17,082 nt of DNA, taken from positions 1-17,082 of the forward strand of contig DPKV01000007.1 of the NCBI GenBank assembly GCA_003542325.1. The letters run 5' to 3'. How positions within the stretch are numbered: the stretch's first letter is position 1; every line of letters begins with the position of its first letter. The notes under the pieces were generated by a model. The model was not told the origin of the DNA. It searched no databases and was given only the letters and a program-made list of their open reading frames with translations. The DNA comes from Anaerolineaceae bacterium (GTDB lineage Bacteria > Chloroflexota > Anaerolineae > Anaerolineales > Anaerolineaceae). Positions 6,759 through 12,919 of this stretch are shown piece by piece. A program made the position numbers and the translations under genes.

Positions 6759-7234
6759 GATTTCCTGCTATCTTCTAATTGGGAAGTGCAATACGGACAG
6801 CGAACCGCTTTATTTGGGATAATTGTGAAACAAAAAGGGCATTCCTTTTCTGTCGGCTCAGCAGGTTCTTCTCCCGGTTGTTTTACAACAGCGGTCTTGA
6901 ATTTCGTGATCGCTTTAATAATAAGAAAGACACCCAGGGCTAATAGCAAGAAACTGATCAGATCTGTAATGAATTGTCCATAATTCCAGGTCACGGCGCC
7001 CACGTCTCGTGCCATTTGTAAGGTTGACCCTGCTGGAAGTGTTGTTTCTCCCTGTTTCAATACAATAAAAAGGTCCTGAAAATTGACATTGCCGAGCAGC
7101 AGACCAAAGGGGGGCATTAACAGGTTTGTGACAATGGAATTAACCAAGGTGCTGAACGCAGCCCCAATGATGATCCCAATGGCAAGGTCGATGACGTTGC
7201 CGCGGGAGATGAATTCTTTAAATTCGGTAAACAT
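6755..7234 (-). CDS. mscL: Large-conductance mechanosensitive channel with C-terminal zinc ribbon
   Basis: The product is a 159-residue MscL, the homopentameric membrane valve that opens on hypo-osmotic shock. The N-terminal amphipathic helix FKEFISRGNVIDLAIG leads into TM1 (about 14-40). An extracellular loop runs about 50-85, and TM2 is about 88-110 (ISFLLLALGVFLII). After a short acidic linker, residues 132-149 carry CPFC and CPYC, a four-cysteine zinc-ribbon knuckle in place of the usual C-terminal helical bundle. The start is uncertain. The ATG at 7234 matches the family, but the AAGGAA ribosome-binding site is better placed for an out-of-frame ATG at 7244. The two are joined by a run of eight A. 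The gene is co-transcribed with the response regulator (ATGA overlap). Confidence 0.92.
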   Translation of the reverse strand: MFTEFKEFISRGNVIDLAIGIIIGAAFSTLVNSIVTNLLMPPFGLLLGNVNFQDLFIVLKQGETTLPAGSTLQMARDVGAVTWNYGQFITDLISFLLLALGVFLIIKAITKFKTAVVKQPGEEPAEPTEKECPFCFTIIPNKAVRCPYCTSQLEDSRKS

Positions 7235-7266
7235 TTTTTTTCATGGTTCACTTTCCTTTGTAAATC

Positions 7267-7328
7267 TATAATAAGGAATGGTTAAATAACCTTTCTGATT
7301 ATAATATGATTAATCCGTGCGTTATAAT
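7267..7328 (+). promoter_or_regulatory. AT-rich divergent promoter region with three TATAAT boxes
   Basis: TATAAT occurs on the plus strand at 7267-7272, 7300-7305 and 7323-7328, upstream of pfkA, which starts at 7373. None has a clear -35 at 17 bp. The box at 7323 would give a leader of about 38 nt and is the favourite. The opposite strand of the first box reads TATTAT (7268-7273) and could serve mscL. I see no other element between the genes. Confidence 0.4.
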
Positions 7329-7372
7329 AATATGCAGAAATAAATGCTATTATCAAGTAAAGTGAGGCAAAC

Positions 7373-8341
7373 ATGAAACGAGTCGCGGTCCTGACCAGTG
7401 GAGGCGATGCACCGGGAATGAATGCTGCCATCCGGGCAGTGGTCCGATGTGGCGTTGCAAAAGGATGGGAAATGTATGGCATAAAAAATGGATACGCCGG
7501 GCTTATCGCTGGTACCATTTATCAATTGGGAACTCGTGATGTCGGTGGGATTATTCAAAAAGGGGGCACGATGCTTGGGTCTGCACGCTGTGAGGAATTC
7601 AAAACAGATGAAGGCCGCCGTAAGGGTATCCGGATCCTGCGACAGATGGGCATAGACGCACTGGTCGTTATTGGCGGCAACGGTTCACAAACAGGCTCGA
7701 ATGAGATCCACAAGCTTGGCTATCCGGTAGTTGGGATTGCCTCTACCATCGACAATGATCTCTATGGTTCTGAAATGACCATTGGTGTCGATACCGCCCT
7801 TAATATTGCGCTTGAAGCCATTGACCGGCTAAAGACGACCGCTTCCTCACATCAGCGGGCTTTTCTGATAGAAGTCATGGGGAGAGATTGCGGTTACCTG
7901 GCGTTGGCGGCAGGAATTGCCGGTGGCGCAGAGTATATCTTACTGCCTGAGATTGAGTCTGACCCCGAGGAAGTCGCAGAGACCTTGAACCTGGCTTATG
8001 AACATGGTAAAGAACATGCGATTATTGTTGTGGCTGAAGGGGCAAAATACAACGCTGAAGCCTTGGTCCAGTATTTTGAAAAGCACAAAGATCGTTTGGG
8101 ATTCAAAATCCGCGCGACCATTCTCGGCCACGTGCAACGCGGTGGCGAACCGGGCGCGTTCGACCGGATCCTGGCCAGTCGGTTTGGCTGCGGTGCAATC
8201 GAAGCAATTGACCGGGAAGAGTATGGCGTTTTGGTCGGGTTGAAGAATAATAAGACTGCGACCACGCCTTTGGAAGAGGTGGTCGCAAACAAGAAACAAA
8301 TCAGCATGGAAATGGTAAATCTGTCCAGAATTTTGGATTGA
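7373..8341 (+). CDS. pfkA: 6-phosphofructokinase
   Basis: The product is a 322-residue PfkA, close to the usual 320, that phosphorylates fructose-6-phosphate in glycolysis. Numbering follows E. coli PfkA for most of its length. Residues seen are the GGDAPG loop (10-15), R72 in GSAR, TIDND 125-129 with catalytic D127, R162, MGR 169-171, E222 in AEG, and R247/H253 in RATILGHVQRGG. The metal/nucleotide motif reads GGNGS instead of GGDGS, so residue 103 is Asn. Residue 104 is Gly, as in ATP-dependent enzymes; pyrophosphate-dependent ones usually carry Asp there. ATP as donor is thus the likelier reading, but the Asp-to-Asn change at a magnesium-contacting position makes it less than certain. GAGG lies five bases before the ATG. 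The gene converges on prfB with two bases between the stop codons. Confidence 0.95.
   Translation: MKRVAVLTSGGDAPGMNAAIRAVVRCGVAKGWEMYGIKNGYAGLIAGTIYQLGTRDVGGIIQKGGTMLGSARCEEFKTDEGRRKGIRILRQMGIDALVVIGGNGSQTGSNEIHKLGYPVVGIASTIDNDLYGSEMTIGVDTALNIALEAIDRLKTTASSHQRAFLIEVMGRDCGYLALAAGIAGGAEYILLPEIESDPEEVAETLNLAYEHGKEHAIIVVAEGAKYNAEALVQYFEKHKDRLGFKIRATILGHVQRGGEPGAFDRILASRFGCGAIEAIDREEYGVLVGLKNNKTATTPLEEVVANKKQISMEMVNLSRILD
8257..8287 (-). terminator. Candidate prfB-operon terminator inside pfkA, antisense
   Basis: A perfect 9-bp stem (TGCGACCAC 8257-8265 with GTGGTCGCA 8279-8287, 13-nt loop) lies within the last 30 codons of pfkA. On the minus strand it is followed by GTCTTATTATTCTTC, a broken T-rich tract. 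It begins 57 nt past the prfB stop. The plus-strand side is A-rich, so it should not stop pfkA transcription. With only two bases between the convergent genes, prfB termination must occur within pfkA. Confidence 0.45.
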
Positions 8342-8343
8342 GG

Positions 8344-9427
8344 TTAATCCACTTTTCTGAGGAAGGCCTCGATAAATGGGTCGAGATCACCATCCAGAAC
8401 GGCCTGCGTATTCCCAACCTCAAAGTCAGTCCGATGGTCTTTGACCAATTGGTAGGGGTGCAGGACATAAGACCGGATCTGAGAGCCCCATTCCGCTTTG
8501 GTGTATTCACCCCGTAACTCAGAGATCGTCTCAGCCTGTTCTTCCTGTTTCATCTCCAATAGACGCGCTTTCAGAACACGAAGCGCGTTTTCCCTGTTTT
8601 GAACCTGGGATCGTTCGTTTTGGCAGGTCACAACTAGGCCGGTGGGGATGTGGGTCAGACGAATTGCTGTGGCGTTCTTTTGTACATTCTGCCCGCCGGC
8701 ACCTGAAGATTTATAGACATCGATTTTAATATCTTCTGGGGGGATATGGATTTCATTCATATCTCCCATTTCGGGCAGAACCTCTACAAGGGCAAATGAG
8801 GTGTGCCGGCGATGGGCAGCATCAAACGGTGAGAGCCGGACCAGGCGGTGAACACCTTTTTCAGGCCGTAAATATCCATAGGCGAGGGGACCGGTGACGC
8901 CAATTGTGACGCTTTTAATGCCCGCTTCTTCACCTTCAGTCCGATCCAGAATTTCAGTTTTGTAAGCGCGTCGTTCAGTCCAGCGGAGGTACATGCGTTC
9001 CAACATGGCTGCCCAATCCTGGGAATCCGTACCCCCAGCACCCGCGTGGATGGCCAGCAGTGCATTCCCCCGGTCATACTTGCCGGAGAGAAGGGTTGCC
9101 AGCTCCAGCCGGTCAATCGCTTTTTCGAGTTTATCAATCTCCGAAGACAACTCTTCCAGCATCGAGCCATCTGCCATCTCAAGCAATTCAAGGGTATCTT
9201 CGGTTTGCTTTTTCAGGGCTTCGTATGAATCAATTTCGTTTCGTAAATCCGCCTGCCGGATCATGATATGTTGGGCGCGTTCCCGGTTATCCCACAATTT
9301 TGGGTTCTGTGATTCAATTTCAAGCTGGATCAGTTCCACTTTCTTGGAAGCGAGGTCAAAGATGCTCCTGGAGGTTCAGGAGTTTCTTGTAGGTTTCATT
9401 CAATCGTGTATCCAAATCAGTTGCCAT
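8344..9427 (-). CDS. prfB: Peptide chain release factor 2, expressed by programmed +1 frameshift
   Basis: RF2 recognises UAA and UGA and releases the finished peptide. The true start is the ATG at 9427 with GGAGGA upstream. Codons 1-23 read MATDLDTRLN to LLNLQEHL and then meet an in-frame TGA (9358-9356). A +1 shift at CTT TGA C continues as DLASKKVELIQ in the frame that runs to the TAA at 8344. The product is 360 residues (join of 9427-9359 and 9357-8344), close to the usual 365. The SPF anticodon-like motif is at 199-201 (RLSPFDAAHRRHTSF), and GGQ is at 244-246 (SGAGGQNVQKNA). The gene lies 12 bases downstream of ftsY in the same operon. An ORF call starting at the GTG at 9339 would lose the first 29 residues. 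Autoregulation follows from the frameshift: low RF2 lets the ribosome shift. Confidence 0.97.
9355..9369 (-). promoter_or_regulatory. prfB: RF2 programmed frameshift site with internal Shine-Dalgarno
   Basis: On the minus strand, AGGAG (9369-9365) is followed by the three-base spacer CAT and then CTT TGA C (9361-9355). The spacing, slippery CTT and TGA-C context equal the well-studied E. coli prfB signal (AGGGGG, UAU, CUUUGAC). The internal Shine-Dalgarno pairs with 16S rRNA and pushes the ribosome forward by one base. Confidence 0.95.
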
Positions 9428-9439
9428 AAATCCTCCAAA

Positions 9440-10357
9440 TTATCCTTCAATAAGGCCATTGACAAATGCATCCGGGTCAAATTGTCTAAGGTCTTCAATA
9501 CCTTCACCCAGCCCGGCATAGATAATGGGTAAACCCAATTGCGCCTTGATGGCAAACGCCATCCCGCCCTTCGCGGATGAATCCAGTTTTGCTAAAATCA
9601 CGCCATCGACCTGTACGGCTTCCTGAAAGGCTTTTGCCTGTTGCAGGGCATTTTGACCCGTAGTTGCGTCCAGCACCAGCCAGGTGGCGTGTGGAGCGCC
9701 CGGCAGTGCCTTGCCGCTGACCCGCTGGACTTTCTTGATCTCTTCCATCAGATTATAACGGGTATGCAGGCGGCCGGCTGTATCGATAATGGCAATATCT
9801 ATATTACGAGCGATTGCAGCAGAAATGCCATCGTATGCGGCTGCCCCCGGGTCACCACCCGGTTGCCCCGTGACCAGAGGAACGGCCGCCCTTTCTGCCC
9901 AGACCCGGAGCTGGTCGATAGCAGCCGCCCGATAGGTGTCCGCTGCGACCAACAGAACGGAGTTCCCGTTTTCCTGAAAGCTGTGCGCCAGCTTGGCTGC
10001 TGATGTCGTTTTCCCGGAACCGTTAACGCCAACCAGCATAATCACGGTGGGTTGAACTGAGAAATCGGGTAGTGAGGGCGTTTCCAGTCTAGCCAGCAGT
10101 TCAGATCGAAGAACGGCTCCCATTTCAGCCATTTGAGTCAGGCCTTCAGTTCGGGTTTTCTCCTTAATAGCTGTAATGATTTCTTCCGTTGTGTCCAACC
10201 CCAGATCGGCCTGGATCAGAAGGGCTTCCAGTTCTTCCCAGGTGTCGTCATTTATTTCTGATGCCCCAAAGAAGTTTGCAATTCGCCCAAAGGCGACTTT
10301 GCGGGTTTTCTCGAGGCCTTGAAGCCATTTAGAAAAAATTTTATTATCACTCATCAC
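9440..10357 (-). CDS. ftsY: Signal recognition particle receptor FtsY
   Basis: The product is a 305-residue SRP-family GTPase that docks SRP-ribosome complexes at the membrane. It has a helical N domain (about 10-95) and a G domain with P-loop GVNGSGKT (110-117), DTYRAAA (140-146), DTAGR (192-196), AKLD (256-259, usually TKLD) and GLGE (282-285). There is no acidic A domain, as in many FtsY proteins outside Proteobacteria. The start is GTG at 10357 directly followed by ATG at 10354. No Shine-Dalgarno is seen before either, but a TATAAT box lies only six bases upstream of the GTG. This raises the possibility of a leaderless transcript, besides read-through from rlmN. It is followed 12 bases later by prfB. 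Confidence 0.95.
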   Translation of the reverse strand: MMSDNKIFSKWLQGLEKTRKVAFGRIANFFGASEINDDTWEELEALLIQADLGLDTTEEIITAIKEKTRTEGLTQMAEMGAVLRSELLARLETPSLPDFSVQPTVIMLVGVNGSGKTTSAAKLAHSFQENGNSVLLVAADTYRAAAIDQLRVWAERAAVPLVTGQPGGDPGAAAYDGISAAIARNIDIAIIDTAGRLHTRYNLMEEIKKVQRVSGKALPGAPHATWLVLDATTGQNALQQAKAFQEAVQVDGVILAKLDSSAKGGMAFAIKAQLGLPIIYAGLGEGIEDLRQFDPDAFVNGLIEG

Positions 10358-10363
10358 GGCACG

Positions 10364-10369
10364 ATTATA
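10364..10369 (-). promoter_or_regulatory. Candidate -10 box giving a leaderless ftsY transcript
   Basis: The minus strand reads TATAAT in the 27-bp gap between rlmN and ftsY, exactly six bases before the GTG. Transcription would start at or next to the start codon. The -35 region (CAGAAT at 17 bp) is a poor match. Confidence 0.35.
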
Positions 10370-10384
10370 ACATGGGGGATGTGA

Positions 10385-11434
10385 TCATTCTGATTGGGCT
10401 TCTGTTGCCAATTGACCACAGCCAGCCTGGATCTCGATCCCTCGTCTGAGCCGGACCGAACAGGGAATATGGTGTTCATCCAGTACAGCGGCGAAAGTTC
10501 TCACCTGTTCTTCCTGGGTTCCCTGTTTAGCAAAACCACGGGTGGGATTCAGCGGAATTAAATTGACGTGGCATAACAAGCCTCTGAGCCTATCCGCCAG
10601 GGCTTTGGCATCTGCGTCTGAGTCATTGATGCCCTCAATTAATGCATATTCAAAAGTGATCCGTCTTTTAGTCTTTTTTACATAATATCGACAGGCGTTT
10701 AACAGATCTTCAACCGGGTATTTCTTATTGACTGGCATCATCTTTGAACGTAAAACGTTATCCACGGTGTGAAGGCTGATAGCCAGATTGAATTGAGTGT
10801 TGGTGTCGGCAAACTGCCGGATCTTGGGAATCAACCCCACTGTGCTGAGGGTGATATGCCGTGCGCCCAGGCCAAACGCCTCAGGGTCATTTAACCGGTC
10901 AAGAGCTTCCATGACATTGTCGTAATTGTGAAACGGCTCTCCCATGCCCATCACCACAATATTGGTTACATGATCGTCTTTTTCCGCCAGCAGCCGGGCA
11001 TAATAAAGAACCTGAGCCAGGATTTCACCGCTGGAAAGATTGCGCTTGAACCCCATCTGCCCCGTCGCACAGAACGAGCAACCCATCCCGCAACCCGCCT
11101 GCGATGAGATACAAAGGGTGCGTCGTTGATCGTAGTACATCAGAACTGCCTCAATCAATTGGCCGTCCCATAATTTAAAGAGCGTTTTAATAGTTAAATA
11201 GTCGCCGGATTCAATCGTGCGCACTGGATCAAGCGCCTGGAATTCGTACGTTTCACCAAGGACATTTCGCAGGTTTGCGGGGAGGGTGGTAATCTCTTTA
11301 GGTGTTTTTTTATATTGCTGGTAAAGCGCTTTCCAGATTTGCGTCATCCGATAGGCTGGCTGGTCGATCGATGCCATCCAACTCTCCAAAGCAGATTTAT
11401 TAAGATCGAGGATTAAAACTTTCTGGTTATCCAT
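10385..11434 (-). CDS. rlmN: Dual-specificity 23S rRNA/tRNA adenine-C2 methyltransferase RlmN
   Basis: The product is a 349-residue radical-SAM enzyme that methylates C2 of A2503 in 23S rRNA and of A37 in some tRNAs. The [4Fe-4S] cluster motif CGMGCSFC gives C115, C119 and C122. VVMGMGEPFHNYDNV is the conserved GEP SAM-binding block, followed by HITLSTVGLIPKI and the ISLHTVDN block. The methyl-carrying or resolving cysteine near the end is C339 in IQAGCGQL. The ATG at 11434 shares a base with the stop of the upstream HAD gene (TAATG), so translation is coupled. Length and motifs are complete. Confidence is high; Cfr-like resistance activity is unlikely because the sequence follows the RlmN pattern and sits in a housekeeping operon. 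Confidence 0.96.
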   Translation of the reverse strand: MDNQKVLILDLNKSALESWMASIDQPAYRMTQIWKALYQQYKKTPKEITTLPANLRNVLGETYEFQALDPVRTIESGDYLTIKTLFKLWDGQLIEAVLMYYDQRRTLCISSQAGCGMGCSFCATGQMGFKRNLSSGEILAQVLYYARLLAEKDDHVTNIVVMGMGEPFHNYDNVMEALDRLNDPEAFGLGARHITLSTVGLIPKIRQFADTNTQFNLAISLHTVDNVLRSKMMPVNKKYPVEDLLNACRYYVKKTKRRITFEYALIEGINDSDADAKALADRLRGLLCHVNLIPLNPTRGFAKQGTQEEQVRTFAAVLDEHHIPCSVRLRRGIEIQAGCGQLATEAQSE

Positions 11435-12225
11435 TAGTAAATCAACTCTTTCAGGTCTCGCGAAATGATCTCAGGCGGCGGATTGAAGGCATTCGCTTGC
11501 GATAAAGTGGATACACCACTGAGAACCAGCGCTGTGTGAATTCCGGCAGCCTGGGCACCGGCAATATCCGTTTCCAACCGGTCTCCGATTGCCAGTGTTT
11601 CTTCCGGAAGTAAATCTAATTGTTTAAGGGCCATTTGATACAGCAAAGGCTTCGGTTTTCCGATGAGAATGGCTTTGGTGCCGCTCGCGATTTCAAGCGC
11701 ACCGATGACTGTGCCGGAACCCGGCACCAGGCCTTCTGGTGTCGGCAGCGTCCTATCGGGATTGGTGCCAATAAGCTGACAACCGGACTGGATTAACAGG
11801 GAGGCATGCTTCAATTTTTCATACGACAAATCATAATCAACCGATCCGACAACGACCTGGACGTCCTGGACAGTTTCGTCCACCACCTGAAGTCCATAGT
11901 CCATGAGTGTGCGCTTCAGACTGGGTTGTCCGACCAAAAAGACACGACATCCTTCAGGATAGGCTTCGCGTAGATATATGCCTGTCGCCATGGCTGCCGT
12001 GATCACCTGCCATGTCTCCACCTTGATCCCAAAACGCCTGAGTTTTTCAAGATATTCCGGTAAAGTCCGGGTGGCATTATTGGTCGCGAAAATATAACTC
12101 AACCCATCAGCAGTAATCTTCGAAAATATAGCCGGCAGGTCTCCAATTGGCTGGTTGTCTTGCCAAATAACGCCATCCATATCAATGATCAACCCTTTGA
12201 CTAGAGGGAGGTAGTCAGCAATCAT
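11434..12225 (-). CDS. HAD-IIA family sugar-phosphatase (NagD-like)
   Basis: The product is a 263-residue HAD-superfamily hydrolase, cytoplasmic. All four HAD motifs are present: DMDGV with nucleophile D15 and acid D17, ATNN with T48, K190 in IGKPKP, and GDRLETD (D215, D220). The C2A-type cap between motifs II and III contains PEGLVPGSGTVIGALE, typical of the NagD/4-nitrophenylphosphatase group. Members dephosphorylate small phosphometabolites such as UMP, AMP, glycerol-phosphate or phosphoglycolate; the substrate cannot be read from sequence. CAGGAG lies six bases before the ATG. It is the first gene of the HAD-rlmN-ftsY-prfB cluster and lies just after the clpP terminator, with no evident promoter in between. 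Confidence 0.88.
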   Translation of the reverse strand: MIADYLPLVKGLIIDMDGVIWQDNQPIGDLPAIFSKITADGLSYIFATNNATRTLPEYLEKLRRFGIKVETWQVITAAMATGIYLREAYPEGCRVFLVGQPSLKRTLMDYGLQVVDETVQDVQVVVGSVDYDLSYEKLKHASLLIQSGCQLIGTNPDRTLPTPEGLVPGSGTVIGALEIASGTKAILIGKPKPLLYQMALKQLDLLPEETLAIGDRLETDIAGAQAAGIHTALVLSGVSTLSQANAFNPPPEIISRDLKELIY

Positions 12226-12238
12226 AACTTGCTCCTGT

Positions 12239-12272
12239 TAAAAAATGCCGGAAGGCGTTCGCATTCCGGCAT
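12239..12272 (-). terminator. Intrinsic terminator after clpP
   Basis: A perfect 9-bp stem pairs 12245-12253 (ATGCCGGAA) with 12264-12272 around a 10-nt loop. On the minus strand it is followed by a T6 run. It starts about 20 nt past the clpP stop. Its T run ends within a few bases of the ribosome-binding site of the HAD gene, so any read-through would directly feed that gene. Confidence 0.8.
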
Positions 12273-12292
12273 GTACATACTTGACGTAATAT

Positions 12293-12901
12293 CTATTTCG
12301 AGGCGGGAGGTTCAAGGACCTTGTCCACCAGGCCATATTCAACTGCCGCCTGTGCGCTCATGAAAAAGTCACGCTCTGTATCATGAATGATCGTGTCCAG
12401 ATCCTGCCCCGTGGCGTCAGAAAGAATCGCATTCAAGCGTTCTTTCAATCGAAGGATCTCTTTTGCCTGGATTTCAATATCCGAAGCCTGACCCTGAGCG
12501 CCGCCGAGTGGCTGGTGCATGTGGATCGTGGCATGTGGCAGGGCATAACGCTGGCCCTTCTCGCCAGCAGCCAACAGGACGGTACCAAAACTGGCGGCCA
12601 CGCCAACGGCAACGGTGCTGATCTTGTTGGGGATCATACGCATGGTGTCATAAATCGCCATCCCGGAATAGACCTGACCACCGGGGGAATTGATGTACAT
12701 CTGAATGCCGCTTTCCGGGTCTTCTCTACTTAGATAGAGTAACTGAGCCACCACCAGGTTTGCGACCTGGTCGTTGATTTCTGACCCCAGGAAGATGATC
12801 CGGTTCTTCAGCAGGAGAGAATAAATATCGTAGGCGCGCTCTCCGCGACTAGAACTTTCTACAACCATAGGGATTACGGAAGAAATTTCTTTATTGTTCA
12901 T
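12293..12901 (-). CDS. clpP: ATP-dependent Clp protease proteolytic subunit
   Basis: The product is a 202-residue ClpP, the barrel-forming serine protease that works with ClpX or ClpA/C. The catalytic triad is S104 in [12 protein letters not shown]129 in IHMHQPLGG and D178 in [19 protein letters not shown]. The handle region is intact. The N-terminus ([21 protein letters not shown]) matches the processed axial-loop region, with about ten residues before it as a possible propeptide. AAGGA lies upstream of the ATG. The gene follows tig by 18 bases, the common tig-clpP order. The usual next gene clpX is absent; a strong terminator stands there instead. Confidence 0.97.
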   Translation of the reverse strand: MNNKEISSVIPMVVESSSRGERAYDIYSLLLKNRIIFLGSEINDQVANLVVAQLLYLSREDPESGIQMYINSPGGQVYSGMAIYDTMRMIPNKISTVAVGVAASFGTVLLAAGEKGQRYALPHATIHMHQPLGGAQGQASDIEIQAKEILRLKERLNAILSDATGQDLDTIIHDTERDFFMSAQAAVEYGLVDKVLEPPASK

Positions 12902-12919
12902 ATTTTCCTTCTTTTTGGA

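Noticed and set aside
9356..9358. TGA in prfB as a frameshift mutation (pseudogene) or a selenocysteine codon
   Set aside because: The CTT TGA C context, internal AGGAG with three-base spacing, and seamless +1 continuation match the programmed RF2 frameshift; the downstream frame is intact to the stop.
11041..11110. RlmN as a possible Cfr-type antibiotic-resistance enzyme
   Set aside because: The CGMGCSFC cluster, C-terminal Cys context and housekeeping operon fit RlmN; no mobile element is near.
12383..12733. Plus-strand open frame antisense to clpP
   Set aside because: Shadow of the strongly conserved clpP frame, with no motif or ribosome-binding site.
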